Counted from the first letter of the stretch, positions 1 to 12,990 are shown. The stretch: DNA of 64,000 nucleotides from Galerina marginata (GCA_023014335.1 JAECYW010000008.1:1302001-1366000), one strand, 5' to 3'. Notes: generated by a model not told the origin, from the letters alone. A program made the numbers and translations.

Positions 1-503
1 TTGGCAAGAATAGCCGATATATATTTTCAACTCAGGGCAGCCTTCAGTGGCGTTTGCGACCTAATTTAAAGGCGTGCCAATTAGGTATTGTACTCCGCAC
101 AATTAAGGGAAAAAATGCCATTTTATTAATAAACGCTGCTCATCAGTGTGGCTCTGGATCAAAAACAGCCAAATGAAGAAGGTAGTAATAACTCATGGTT
201 TTCACACGAACCCTGGTGACACACGACCACACAATGCCGTTTAAATTTTGTAACCTCTTCCCGGCCGTCATCGATTCATTCTAGTATACACTGACTACGT
301 ATTGAGCAAGGGCGGCTGTGCCATTGGTCTTGGTTCTTTCATCCACCAACACTGCGAGCCTTTCACGTCACCGTCAAGACCCCAAAATTTGGACAAGAAC
401 AAGTTTAACCGACCTCAATGAGAACGCCGCTTCAATGTGACACGCACGACCGCTTTCCGCCTTGCGCCCTTGGTTCCAACTTTCAGCGCTTAGCTAGGAG
501 GCT
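1..503. other. 5' flank, no gene seen
   Basis: AT-rich to mixed sequence upstream of the first CrtC/AttH-prenyl synthase gene. I see no coding frame with a recognisable family and no tRNA-like fold. It probably holds the upstream promoter region of the gene starting at 657. Confidence 0.5.
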
Positions 504-511
504 TATAAAAG
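504..511 (+). promoter_or_regulatory. TATA box of prenyl synthase fusion copy 1
   Basis: TATAAAAG lies about 146 bp before the ATG at 657. The paralogue at 15.7 kb has the same octamer 137 bp before its ATG. In both, the leader between the TATA box and the ATG contains a likely 5'UTR intron (GTAC donor, CTGAC or CTAAT branch, AG acceptor shortly before the ATG), so the promoter architecture was duplicated with the gene. Confidence 0.55.
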
Positions 512-656
512 CTACCCAGGAATGAGAGGTTCGACACCAACTCCAGACTCGAACTTGCGTGGTCCGTGACCTTCGTTATCTGAAAAGGTACCGTCGTCCC
601 TCTTGTACCTTGTTCATGACTGACCAAACTTTTTCCATCAGGACAAAACCCTCACA

Positions 657-3211
657 ATGTCTGCAAAAACTATCGACGCTGCTATTGCTCACCATACAGA
701 CTGGCCCGCACCCGGAACCAAGATCTCTAAAATGTCAGAAATCGACCTTCCACGCAAATCAAGCGGTACCGAATGGTGGTATTACAATTTCCACCTCTCG
801 CTGAACGATGGGAGAAAGGCATCAGCTTTTATTGCCTTATTCAGAACTGCTAGTCTGAAACCGTCAGCGTCCCTTATATCTTGCACAACAGGGACGGTCC
901 AAGCCCCCGTTGAGCATGGGCTTTGCCATACACATCTCCTCAATTTCGCTATTTCGATTCTCCCAGCAGACAATCGCTCTACATTATCATCAAAATCTTT
1001 AGAGATACAAGATGATACTTCCAAGGGTCGGTACTTCTTCACGAGCGCCTATGGACGCCGACAACGCTGCCTATATGTGCAGTATTCTCGAAGCGGAAAC
1101 TCGAATGGATCCCCTTATTTGGCAATCCCTCCTCTGTGTTATGCGAGAGGGAAAAAGTTCCTGAACCGGATACCTTCATCCACGGCGAGGTCTGTGTTTC
1201 CGAGAATGGGCTGCTCGATCTCAAATATGGTGACCTCGCCAGTGTGAAATGCAAGACGAATTCTAATGGCGAGGACGTGTATCATATCGTTGCGCGGTCA
1301 GCCGATGGTTCATACGGGTTTGAGATTGACCTCACTCCACGGAAGCCGCCTATTAACCACGGAGCAAAGTGGCGTTGTGCAGGGTGATCTCGTCTCCCCA
1401 GAAGACGGGATGTATTACTGCTTCGTCCCTCGCTGTGATGTATCGGGTTCCTTGCGCATAGACTAACGCATCAAGTCGAGGTGGATAGTAGCAACTCCAT
1501 GGGCTGGTACGACCGGGAGTTTGGCGGAGGTATCCGGAAATGGTCCCAACCCAGTACGAGCCCGACAGAGAGCTCGTGGACGTGGGCGTTCGGCGCAGTT
1601 ATTCAATGGTTGGGACTTGACAGTCTACACCCTATGCGACGTAGACATCTACAGTGGAGAATCCGTCGTTCGAGACAAGCGCGCTATCGTCATCTCCCCG
1701 GAGGGCACTCGTATTGAGTGCGACGAACACAGCTTGGATAATATCGAAAACTGGACCTCTATGTTCACTCTGAACGAATATGGGACTAAGTGGGTCCTTG
1801 CCATACCACACCTAGATATCTATCTCTCGTTGGAAGCCCCATTTGCGAAACAGGAGTTTAGGACGATCTGCGTTGGCAGAGGATACTGGGAGGGGAGAGT
1901 CACCGTTGCGGGGACCATGGGCGGCGAGCTAGTGAACGGGCTTGGATTCGTGGAGGTAAGACTTTCAGTTCTCGCATGAGATTTTCCACTCATCCTGGTT
2001 CATAGAGCGTACCGCCTCAATTTATCACAAAATTCGAGAAATATCTAAAACGTATCGGCAGCTTGATTGCAGTGGAGGTGTCGAGATTTTATCCAGACTA
2101 CCTGATTGATGCAGAACATGCTATGGACATTCTCGCTATACAATCTCCGCGTGATATTTCCACCAACCCTGATTCACTTCCTCGACTTCGCTTTACCCAG
2201 GACATGTGTTTCGACACCTTATACAAGCACTACTTTGCACCCGTCCGTCATTTAACCGACCGTGGCGGAAAATCATGGCGATCTTTCCTCACAATCGCAT
2301 GCATCGCAATTTTCGGTGCCGATCCCGAGCATTTCAGACCCTTGCTTGCTGCAGCGGAACTGCTTCACACAGGGTCCCTTATTATTGACGACATCCAGGA
2401 CCAGAGTCCCATGCGACGTGGTGTTGACTCCGTGCATAATATTTGGGGAACCGCAACTGCTATCAATGCAGGAACAGCGACCTACTTCGCCTTCGGGACC
2501 GCAATGCGCTCAATGTCCCGCTTTCTGCGCGTTGAGCAGACTGTTCGCCTGTACGAAATCTTCTTTGAGACCATGAGAGCCGCGCATGCTGGACAGGCTT
2601 TGGATATCGCTGGCCAGCAGCGGTCTGATCTGGACGACATATTAGCAGGCCGCGTCCATCCTTCGACCCTAGAGAAACGCGTCATTTCTGTCCACCGCCT
2701 CAAAACAGCCATCGTTGCAGCTAACTTGGGAAAAATCTCGGCTATTATTGCCGACGCATCCCCTGCCCAAATCGATGCCTTAGCCACCTATCTCGAGCGC
2801 ATTGGGATTGCATTCCAGATAATTGACGACGTCTACGATATCCGTGGATGGTCACATATCATTAACACCGAGGGACTGTTGGCAAAGAAGCCAGTGCTCA
2901 AGCGTCATGGTGATGATATTCGTTCTGGCAAAATCAGCATCCCCATCGCGAAGGCAGGATCGATGATGCCTTTGGACGAGGCGCAGTGGGTATGGGAGAC
3001 GGTACTGAGTAAACCTGGAAACGACGACGCTACAACGCAGAAAGTGATCGATAAGCTGGAGGCCTATGGGATTGTCGACAAATGCGTAAACGAGGCTCAT
3101 AAAATGGTTGACGACTCGTGGGTGGGCTTGGAGCCGCATCTGAGAAACACACCGTTTAAGATCTATCTCCGCGCTCTAGGCTGGTACTTGGTGAAGTACA
3201 ACAGTATCTAG
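657..3211 (+). CDS. CrtC/AttH-like domain fused to isoprenyl diphosphate synthase, copy 1
   Basis: The N-terminal half (657 to about 1960) resembles CrtC/AttH/kievitone-hydratase-type lipocalin-fold proteins. It shows an EWWYYNFHL motif near residue 40 and a later GWYDREFGG motif. The C-terminal half is a trans-isoprenyl diphosphate synthase with GGKSWRS (usual GGKRxRP), a first Asp-rich motif LIIDDIQDQSPMRRG, GQALDIAG, a KT pair and a second Asp-rich motif FQIIDDVYD. Known members condense IPP with allylic diphosphates; the chain length made here is unknown. The halves join through a short intron after ...LGFVE (GTAAGA to CATAG, about 1955-2005), giving roughly 780 residues. The synthase half is fully open (2063-3211). 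The N-terminal half is broken by several indels, for example an extra base near 1369, and an intron-like ACTAAC/AG element near 1460. The gene is either decayed in front or suffers sequence errors. The first residues match copy 2, which supports the ATG at 657. Confidence 0.7.
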
Positions 3212-3523
3212 AAGAATAATTACTACCTTGTCGGCTCTTTTTCAAGTCCTATTTGAAGAGCTGGTCCAAACTTTGAAAGAAAGAGGCACGATTCAGAGTA
3301 TCATGAGCGTCAATCGCGTATTTCCCGAAGAGGATATTTGAACAATTTACCCGATCGCGAGTTATCTAATCAGCTTTCCGAGTCCATCGATACCTTTCTC
3401 CGTACCCATACCATCCTCCGTATCATCAGACCAATTCCGAGGAATCGGAATATTGTTCTCTAGAGGTGGGTTAACCAGGTCAAAAGTTTATTCATTCCCA
3501 TTTGCCAAGCCTGAAAAAAAAAG
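3212..3523. other. Intergenic, no gene seen
   Basis: Short spacer between the prenyl synthase stop and the triosephosphate isomerase relic. Its first bases only loosely resemble the region after copy 2, so the duplication seems to end near the stop codon. Confidence 0.4.
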
Positions 3524-4233
3524 ATGACGCGGCAATTCTTTGTCGGGAGAAAAAGTTCAAGCTCAATCCTTCGAGTCTCCAATTCCTTATTATGTTATCC
3601 TCGGTATGACGTTCGCTCCCATCTTACATTCAATATCCTGAAGCTCCTCCAGGCCACTCGGAACATCGCAGTCTTTTCCATGAACCTTCTGAACTGGTCG
3701 CGGCCAAGACGCGTGTGGCAATTGATGCTGGACTCAAAATTATCCTTTGCATCGGCGTCCATCAGCGTGAAGCAGATCAGACTGCCGAGATTTGCGAGAA
3801 CCAGCTCAAATCAATCGTTGATGTGACTAAAGACGCAGATTGAAGGTTGGCTCGATCGCTTCTAATTATCCAGTGGATCTGATTTTTGCCGTCCGTAATA
3901 GCAAAATCGTTATTGCATACGAGCCCGTATGGCAATTGGAACTGGCAAGGTAGCCACCACTGCTCAGGCACACGAAGCGCAGGCGGATGTTCGCTCCTAC
4001 CTTGCTAAAGCCGTATCCCCCGCAGTAGCCAACGATATCCAGATCTTATATGATGGTAGCGTCACCGCTGCGAACTGCAAGTAATTGGGTAAGACACTTT
4101 ATACGGTCGTTGTTTGTCTGACGACGGTGTTTTCAGCGCGTCAATAGGATGTAGATGGGCGGCCAGGGTTCCTAGTTGGAGGGGCCTCCCTCAAACCCGA
4201 ATTTGCCGACATTATCAATGCGAGGAAGGCTTG
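3524..4233 (+). pseudogene. Triosephosphate isomerase pseudogene
   Basis: Scattered frames match glycolytic triosephosphate isomerase in order. The start MTRQFFVG is followed, one base out of frame, by FKLNPSSL around the catalytic lysine. Next come GHSEHRSLFHE (the catalytic His loop GHSERR with R changed to H), AIDAGLKIILCIG, VIAYEPVW with the catalytic Glu, IGTGKVATTAQAHEAQADVRS and FLVGGASLKPEFADIINARKA before a TGA. The segment corresponding to roughly residues 25-85 of a normal 250-residue enzyme is missing, and several frameshifts and stops interrupt the rest. A GTAAG...TTTTCAG intron remains near 4088-4136, so the copy arose from DNA rather than from reverse-transcribed mRNA. The functional TPI must lie elsewhere. 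Confidence 0.85.
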
Positions 4234-5569
4234 AGAAGGACGAGAAGGACATGAAAGAAAACGGAAAACGGAACTGACAGACTTTAGAGGACATTTTAAA
4301 TTACTTCATCCGATAACTCTTTGGAAAGCTTCTCATACTCATAATTAGATCCTTGGGCCCTTGGGCCATAGGTAGATGAACTTCGATATACCCGAAAAAT
4401 TGACAGCAATTAAAGAAGATGATACCAGCCAACAGATGCTGAACCCAGAATTTAACACTCTTATTTTCGACAGCGACGTGTATGGGAAACACTAGGGGTC
4501 TTTTGATTTCAAAATATTTGATCACCGTATTCCGTCCCAGTTACTTATTATTGTTCGGTTATGTCATGCACCTGGATGATATTGATTGTTTCACCTTTAT
4601 CTTGCGCCGCCACTCCCCAAGAGCAAACTCGGGTCCGTAGGATCCTCGATAGCTTTGGGACCACTTCGGTAGTTGGGAGTAATTTAACCTGCATATACGT
4701 AAGTGGATTTGCTCCCGCCGAGTGATCCTGCCTTCAAGTCAAATATATTGTATTAAAGATGCGCTCTCCGAGACATGTCTAGGGAACGGCGTTAAGGTCA
4801 AATGTCGATGCTGTGAGATTCCCGAAATTAAATTCAAGCCGACAGTAGGTGTCACAAGCGCTAGGAACCTCTGCTGGGAAACTTACTTGGAACGAGATAA
4901 TTTCTTATTCTGAGCTCGGCGACGAACGATATAGCCGAACGATTGATGCTCGCTTGTGCGCAAACTAACTTAACATCGTTGCAGACCGAGCACCGGGTCC
5001 GCTGTGGCTGATTCTCTCAATCCGTAAGCGGAGATGCCACGCGCCACACAAAGTTATTTTGGCGCTGTACTATTAATAGATATCGTTTGCTTTTGATCAC
5101 TAGTACTGTGATTCGCCCTCGACACAGAGGGAGGCGCAAACAAAGAACATTGATATTGGGCATTATAAAGTTTCGCTTTGCGTGAGATTAGAAGTATTAA
5201 TTTTTTGGTGGGATAAAGCACATGGAGTTTCTTGGTTGAGCATCGTCAGGTTTGCCTGCCTTAGTGCTAATTTCTGATTGGACTCTACATCCACCTGTGA
5301 AATGATCTACTAATTTTCCAGGAGACCCACACAACGTCGACGAGACAATAGAATTCGGCTCTTTCAAATAAATAAGTGGAAATAAATACATCGATAGCGC
5401 GTACGTTGCAGGCGAATAGAGATAATTACTAGTATTACAAACTATATGAAGGATATGCAGAGAAAAATTTTGATGGTTCATAGACCTATTAAGTGTGTGT
5501 AGCCTAAAATTAGTTTGCAGCCTATGAAGAAGCCATAGAGTTAGTATGGTACAGAGATGTAAGCAGAGC
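4234..5569. other. Intergenic, no gene recognised
   Basis: No frame here shows a recognisable family. The open frame at 5197-5736 (minus) continues the last exon of the GMC oxidoreductase, but downstream of the conserved DIIK its sequence looks non-conserved. Confidence 0.4.
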
Positions 5570-7968
5570 TTTAAACCTACTTTAATAATATCAGAAGCCC
5601 TTTCTGCCAACAGATAGACTGGACCTTGAGTGTGTGCACTCGGAACGAAGGGCTGAACAGACAGATTAGGGACCGAACTCGCCAGTTCATAAATAAAGAC
5701 GTACGAAGACAGAGGCATCCACAATGCGAAGACCATCAGCTCCCTTGACTGTCAAATCAGGGTTGACGACACCTGTCTTTGCGTTGGCAGGGGTCATAGA
5801 AGCGGTGCCGACAGGGTGGAAGATGGTGGTGGTGAGACCTCGGACATAGTCTTCGATCTGCGCATCTGTGTTTGCTTTGGAGAAAACATCGCCGAATGGG
5901 CCAATGACGTAGTCAGACCAGGCAGGTGCGGCCACGAAGCGCTTGATGGCTTTAACGGCCTCGCGCATGGTAAAGATGTCGAATGGAGTGGTCAAATAGT
6001 TCGGGTCGATGAGTGGCTTGTCGAAGGGATTGTTTGAGGCCAATTTTACGGTTCCGCCTAATAACAATAAGCGTGATATCCTTAATCCTAACTGAAGAAG
6101 AGTGCCAAGACATACGGGAAGATGGGCTGATCAGGACAGCAACGATGGTCATGAAGCTTCCAGTGGTGGGTTGAGGAATTCCAGGGTTGAACCAGAAGTT
6201 CTTATGAATGGTTTAGAACGGCGCTAAAATCATTGAACGGTGATTTGCTTACGGAAATGATAATTTCCCAATGAGGCGAGTTGGGTCCAGCTGCCGGATC
6301 AGCAGCAACCTTGAAGATTGTTGCATTTGAAGGAATTCGTGCAAATCCAAAGTTGTTGACGACGTTATTGGCGAACATCCCAGTCTTGTTTGCAACCCAT
6401 TGCTCTACTGCGGCATTTACTTGATTTGGGTCCCTTAGGAAGCCATCGAAGCTCTGAGTGCCCTTAACACTGAAGATGTTGGGAAGCAGGGTATGATCGC
6501 TCAAGTTGTCGCCGACGGAAGGGTTGTTGATAGTCGATGGAATTCTTAGAGCCGCGAGGTCAGAGGCTTTGCCGATGCCGGAGAGTTGAAGGATTTGTGT
6601 TGTGCCAATTGAACCGGCTGAGAGGATGACTTCCTTTCTGGCGGTGACGATCTTCGAGGAGGCTAGGAACAAATCTATCAGTTACGATGAACGTGCCAAT
6701 GTGCAAGGGGTAATTACTTGATGCAGGAGTGGATGCGGTTCCTAAAGAGCTGCCGAACTGAACGCTGCGGAAGGACTTGAGTCCCTTGGAAGTGGTTCCT
6801 GTTTGAATGAGTTTCATGACTGTAGCGTTGATAATGACAGTCAAGTTAGGCCGCTTATTAGCGTTGGCGAGATAGCTCGTAGATGAAGAGCTCCTGACAC
6901 CTCCACCAGCCGAAGACTGCAGGAAGCCGATTCCAAGGAGGCTCTGATCACCGCCACTCATATCCTGGTTGTAGGGGAACTCCGCTAGCTGCTTAGTGGT
7001 GGCGAGAACACGGGGATCGATGGTCTGGTTATATCCAGGAAGACTTGTGGAGACTTCCCCGTTGAATCCATGGAGGGACGGGATGAATTGACCGGTTGTG
7101 TTATGTCCATCGACCGGAGGAACAAATTTCTCGTGCTAGAATGAACGTAAGCAACTTGAAAGATGGGAAAAGAATTTGATAGACCTTTTGAATATACTTC
7201 TTCATGTTAGACCATAACCATCCGGAGTCGCCTGACGCTGAACTAAGACGGCTCCAGTCCTCGTTAGTACCATACTGGTGGAAGAGGTAGTCTGCGAAAT
7301 TAGTTTGAATAAGAACAGTGCTAAATTGTTGATGCCGATCCCAATACTTACTAGCGCTGCTCGAGCCGCCTAGAAGGCGTCCTCTTGGATAAGCAAAGGT
7401 CCTCCCTTGCATGCCAGCTTGTGGAACGACGGTGTAGTTCCAGTCATATGGTGTATCTACGATATCGACATACCATCAGTAAATGACTCCATAGTCAAGA
7501 GGAAAATCGAGGCTCACTTGGAGTCAAGGTAGGTCCCAGGAAGGGTGCCTCAGCGGGAATCACACCTTGGTCGCTAACATACGAGCACAGTTTAACAGAA
7601 GTCAAATATTTAAATGATATATGCATACCTAACACCGGCTTCAAGCACGAGGACCGAGACATTTGGGTTCTCTGACAATCGGCTGGCAACGACGAGGCCA
7701 GCATTTCCACCTGGGCCCAGTCGTCAGAGAGGAGTCCAAGTGTTAGTATAAAAAACATACCGCCAACAATAACGTAATCGAATGTAGTTGTAGTGAGTTG
7801 CGAAACTTGAGTGAGGGTGACACCTAGAGAGGGAGCGGACGAAAAGAGAAGCAAGTACAAACGATAACAGTCTAAGAGGAATGCATGGCTGCAGAGAACT
7901 GATTTTCTTGGTAAATTTGATTTGAGTTTTATAGTCCATAAAGAGGACCAGAGAACGCTTAACCTCAA
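5570..7968 (-). CDS. GMC oxidoreductase (aryl-alcohol-oxidase-like)
   Basis: Secreted FAD-dependent alcohol oxidase of the glucose-methanol-choline family. Exons on the minus strand give, in order: a hydrophobic leader; the FAD-binding start TTTFDYVIVGG|GNAGLVVASRLSE with an intron inside the glycine motif; LVLEAG; YPRGRLLGGSSSAS; the GMC signature 2 region EVILSAGSIGTTQILQLSGIG; GDNLSDH; and the catalytic pair TIFHPVGTASM and SAHTQGPVYLLAERASDIIK. At least seven short introns are visible. Both catalytic histidines and the FAD motifs are intact, so it is probably functional. The exact start is uncertain: an ATGCATTCC at about 7889 is one base out of frame with the leader, so the upstream in-frame ATG was taken. 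The true end is uncertain too, because the last frame stays open to 5197. Known relatives oxidise aromatic alcohols and supply H2O2 for lignin breakdown; some oxidise secondary metabolites. Confidence 0.85.
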
Positions 7969-10769
7969 GTGTTTGAGGTGTCCTCGTACCGCAGATAATT
8001 TTAGAAATCCTGAAAGTGGCCATTATTTTTGGACGATGTGCCTAGAATGCGCTGCGAGTCGTCTCTGCAGTTGCTCTGCAACTGAGGGTGTAACAATTTT
8101 TTTTAGGATAAGCACCAGTTGTACTGTACTGTTTCGACAACACCGACCGGTCGACTGCAGATGTTGCTCCCCGAGGTCTCAGCCCGAATGATGGACATCC
8201 GGATGTGAAGAGCGCCTCTCGAAAATAACCTTGACAATACTTGACATTGACAGTGATCTCGGGGAGTTCAGTTTACGCATTGATCAATTGCTGTCGCTTG
8301 CGAGAGAATAAGTTTCCGAACTTGAAGAGTCAATAATATGGGGAGCAGGTGCTGTTTCGTTGTTTTAGATTTTGATGAAGCGTCCTGGGATTATTCTAAT
8401 CGATTCCGCCAGTGAAGTATTCTAGACCCAGGCAGGTTATTTGGTCCTTGTTCAACGCTGGATGCAATGCGAAGCAATGGATGAGTTGAACTGAGGTTAG
8501 AACGATGAAATGCACTCTCGGTCGGAGTTCGAGTCGCGCCATCAGAGCATCACGTGCTTCCGTGCTCCGCCTCCGAGTCCCGGCAGTCCGACCCTCCGTC
8601 CCGACTTCCTGCAAGAGTAGATAAAGTGCTCTCAATTTGAATACACTTGTACCAGTGAACCCGAACTCGAGGATACCGCCTCAGGTGTTTGCAAATACCC
8701 ACGACGCTCATTATGTGGCAAATATAATTGATCTAGGTCACCGTCTGTAACCCTTATCCGAGACGCGGAGGGGAAACTGGGTAGAACTGCTCACGCGAAC
8801 AAGCACAAAAAACGATGGTGCTGTACCAAAACGTAGCATCACCGGCGGCGAGGCCGCTTACGACGCGCTACTCGAATAAATATGGAACCACCAGGAGCTA
8901 TATGATATTAAGCGGGATAAAACTGGTCTAGATCTGGTACGCCTACCATCTTCTTGCCTATATGATTCAGATTTAGGTCTCCGATTATTTTCTTGCCCTC
9001 GGCGATGTAAGGCACTAAGAGGGAAGCGATCGCCGTTTCCATTGGGCATACCCCCAGTGTGAGTCAAATTGCTACACAGGTTGGCCTACGCACTGTACGG
9101 GAAGCGATTATTGATGCGTAGACAGACGAGTCCTGACCCGGGTTAAACAAATCCTAATAATAAATATAGGATCGAAAACAAGTAGATAGGCTGAGAGCGA
9201 AACGAGGCTGTTGAACCGATGTTAATATCTCAATTCATACCATTCGGTGACCAACTGAACAATTTATTATCTTTTATCCTGGTTGTCCAGGGGTTGAAAG
9301 GCACCACGTTCCGCTGCGGCAAAGGTAGGCGGAGGTCTTTATCTAGTCTGCTGACTCAGCTTTTGAAGTAGGAGACTGTATAAAAGTACTTTCGTTTCAT
9401 GTTGAACCCACTCGTATTACCGGTTTCCGGGTTAGCGTTTGGGGCTCGTAGTTTGGGCCTCCTTTGGCGACATTAGCCGGGCGCCTCTGTGAAGAACGGC
9501 CATCCGGGGCACTTATGTGTCTCGCCGAAGAGAAACAAAGGCCAAGAAATATATTTCGCGTAATAATACTGCTATTCTTTACATGCTTGCTCGTCTGGCC
9601 AATAAATCGAGAGCCGCGATATCCCAAAGCAGATTATCCTAAACCTGTATACCAGCCAAGCTACCAATTTTTGACGGGAGATACATGGTGTATATCTATG
9701 CTCACGCATGTTCCGACTATTCTCTCTCCTAAACTAAATCAAACTTGAACTAAACCGATACTTGGTATCAGGTATAGCCCTTGGCCGTTGGCAAACTCGA
9801 ATGATCGTGAGTGATCACTGATAATTTAGTCTACATGTTAGCACCTCCTGCATAACGCAAATAAAGCTCTTTATTGAATGTATACTTCAACCAGAATGAA
9901 TAAAGATGGATTACAATTTTAAAGATAGTTGCACTCGATCCTTTCAATGCGCCACACAACTGGCACGAAATTTACTATTTTTAGTATTCATACTATTCAA
10001 GACTTCTGGTGAACGGACCACGCACGTGATATGGTCCGTGCGCCAAGCTGCCACTATATAATCCAGAATCGACGTTTGTGAATTCTTTACCACTCTGGCC
10101 TTTTGGCTTAGATCAAGTGTAGTATCTGTTCTTAATAGTTTAACCACTATTATGGAGGCACCGCCTCCATTCTTGGTTATCTTATTTTTGCCGCCCCAGT
10201 TCCTTGGGCTCTGCTTGCACCCCTCGGACGCGATGACCTTGCTGCTGCACTACTGGCTTGTGTCGTCGGGGGATCCCTCTTTTCGAGAACTTTCTCTTTG
10301 CTGCAATACTTGTTTTCTCATCACTTGATGTTGAATACGAATTCAGCAAATGGATTGTCTCATTATCTTTTTTTGTTCATCAATCTAAGTGTGTAGATGC
10401 TTATAATACTGTCTGCCGAATTTTCGTGAGCAACGGAGAGTTGGATTGAGTCTGATCATGGGCTGTGGGACCCTCCTGTAACCGAGATCAAAAGATTTAG
10501 TAGCCAGAACCTTCTCGAAAGTTCACGCGGACGTGTCAAGACTCAAGGAGGGGATGATGATATTGGGATCAGCTGATGAACTTGACAGTAGTTGACTCAT
10601 TTGCGTATCCGCAAATTGGCTGTGCTACGAATCATTCAATTCCCTCTCAGTTTCTCCTGCTCACACGAGTCATCTCTATCCCGTCCTCTCAACTAGGGGT
10701 GAAGAATTGGTAAAGATCACTTTGCCTCAACTTTGTTAGGCCTTGTCAGGTTTCGGCATAACTGCGATC
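7969..10769. other. Long intergenic stretch, no gene recognised
   Basis: About 2.8 kb with only short unrelated open frames on both strands. I find no domain motif, tRNA fold, terminal repeat or long tandem repeat. It separates the divergently transcribed GMC oxidase and RING gene. Confidence 0.4.
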
Positions 10770-12990
10770 ATGCAATCTTATTTAGGCGCCGGCGCATCGT
10801 GCCAAATTTGCTTCGAACCTTTCGGACGACTGGAAGAGCTGAAAGCGCCGTATGCTGTTGCGTGCGGTCACATTTTCTGCGTAGGGTGCGCCACCAATTC
10901 TTATTATTCCGATGGGTTTAACTGAGGTCATATATAGTTGCCTGGATAACAATGACCCTTGCTGCCGCATTTGTGGTGCGACGTTTGACAGACATCCATA
11001 CTCCAGGCTCCTCGCCTTGAACGGACTTGCTGCAGCGAAAGATTCGACACCTCCCGGCTACGAGAAATTGGGGCCACAGCTTCAGGAGGCCATGGGGTTG
11101 GTGAATGAGTATACCAATGTCCGTCATCTTCGTAGTTTGCACGAGAGGGCGACATTTTTCCTGGATTCACAGCCTCGTAACCGTGTATGCTCTGTCCTTC
11201 AGTCCGAAGTCGTGATCAAGTTAACGCCGTGATTGAATTCTAGTTCAAAGACCTGGATACGAGTGTCCATTTACTAGGGTGTCTTCTGCAGGCGAAAGGC
11301 GCTTCGGAAGCTCAGAGCCAACTCATGAGCGTGCTGACCGAAAGAGTCCACAGGTTGACATACGAGAAATCCGAGCTTCAAACCAAGCTGGATGAAATGG
11401 ACCGGCGCCACGCATACGACCATGCATTCCTTGTGGATCGCATCCCCAATCTTATGAGAAAGAACCCGTGAGCCATGACATCCCAGATTACCCAACGATT
11501 TATCTGACGACGGTCCTCGCAGAGACGTAACTGTCTTCGCCTTTCTGACTAACTAACTACTTAATGGTTTTCTTTTCCAGTTTAACCTATTAACGGACGA
11601 AGTTATCGCATTTCGGACAGAAATGAATGACCTTAAAAGTTCGGTACATCATATTCGCCATCCTGACACGTCGCCACCTCCGAGTACGCCTTCTGTTATT
11701 CACTTTACTCCTAAAATTCGTGTGCACCCCGCATCAAGGTCTCCGACCCCTGATCCATCCCATGTAACTGACGTCGACAACTCCCGTGGCTTAAGTCCTC
11801 TTCCATATGGGTTCAACCAATTCGCAGCATACCATTTCGATACCGCGGTTGAAGCAACCGACATACCAAACCTGGATCCATCCACTGCTAGCGATTCATC
11901 AGACTCAGACACACCATTCAACGCGACTCTCTCGGATTCCGACTCCGACTCTGATGCAGAAGAAGAGGATAAGGATACTACACATTCGGGAATCCGCATG
12001 CTATCGGAAATGGCGTTTAGTACTGAGCAGGATTCTGATGCTAGCCAAGACCAAGATATTCTTCGTCAAACCGGGTACGTCCCGGCTACCGTTGAAAACA
12101 GAGAAGCCAGCGTCATCCATCAACCAAGAGCTATTTACCCAGACCCCGACCAAATTTCCGGCGTTCGATTTAATCTTGACACTGATGAACCGTCCATTCA
12201 ATCCCCTGATCCTGATTATTACCCCGACACCCCTGGTTCCGACGTCGACTCCATAATGGCCATGTCGTGTTCCTCACTCCCAATCCTGAAAACACCTGCC
12301 AGCTTTAGAGTAAGAGAGCTCGAACCACATCAGATCAATAACACAGCGCTACGAGATGGATTGTCGACGTCTGTTTCTCCCCTTCGCATGCGACCTCCCG
12401 GCCTCTTTTCCAATATCGAGAATTTAAAGGACCTTCTCTCCGACTCAGTACCCAGGTCAAATATCGCAAATTCAACTGGCTCTCATCCTCCTACGCGTCT
12501 TTTATCCGGTACCGCAGACTCGGCCAAGTCTGGGACGTCGCGCCATCGAGGGCCGAGCACCATTTCGCGCGCTGTCACTCGTTCAAAGAGCTTCCCAAAT
12601 CTTCTGTCTAAAAGCGCCATAGTAAGTAACGAGGTCCGCTCGGATGCGATGCCAGGGCAGGCTCGCCTCGTCGCTGAGATGCGTTCTTGTCTCATCGAAG
12701 TGATTGCGAGGGTCTTTCTACATCTCGTTACCGATGGAAATGGGCAGGTACCATCTCCTTCGGCCATGCTTTCCGGGACCCACGCCGCTGCTATGTATAC
12801 CAGTCGAGGACTAGATTCACAAACGCAGTCATCCATTTCTGCTATTGTTGACGCCCTGGACGACGGCCTTGCGAGTGCCACTGCCGATCTTATCTCTTCA
12901 TCGACTTCCTCCGGATCCAGGCTAAACATGGGCACGAACCTCACTCCTCTTCCCTCCGATCTCATCCAGCGAAGCCAAACACCTTCATGA
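10770..12990 (+). CDS. RING-finger, coiled-coil, Ser-rich protein 1
   Basis: Candidate E3 ubiquitin ligase. The start MQSYLGAG is followed by a C3HC4 RING: CQIC, then ACGHIFC, then VGC across a phase-2 intron (GTGCGC to ATATAG, about 10889-10933), then CCRIC. Next comes a helical stretch ending in LDSQPRN at an intron, and a coiled coil (QLMSVLTERVHRL, ELQTKLDEM). After the last intron, from about 11581, lies a long low-complexity tail rich in Ser, Pro and Asp with an acidic DSDSDSDAEEEDKD run near 11941-11970. The intron inside the RING and the SQPRN block recur in the gene at 32211, and the intron also in the one at 38595-41634, so all three are paralogues. The substrate is unknown. The tail frame is fully open to the stop at 12990. 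Confidence 0.75.

Noticed and set aside
1380..1480. Treating the break near the ACTAAC element in both synthase copies as a certain intron
   Set aside because: The branch-point-like and AG elements are present, but no donor gives a consistent phase in both copies and the resulting intron would be under 55 bp, so I left it as uncertain.
11807..12256. 149-residue plus-strand ORF inside RING gene 1
   Set aside because: It overlaps the long open tail of the RING gene in another frame, and its composition follows from the Ser/Pro codons of the real frame.
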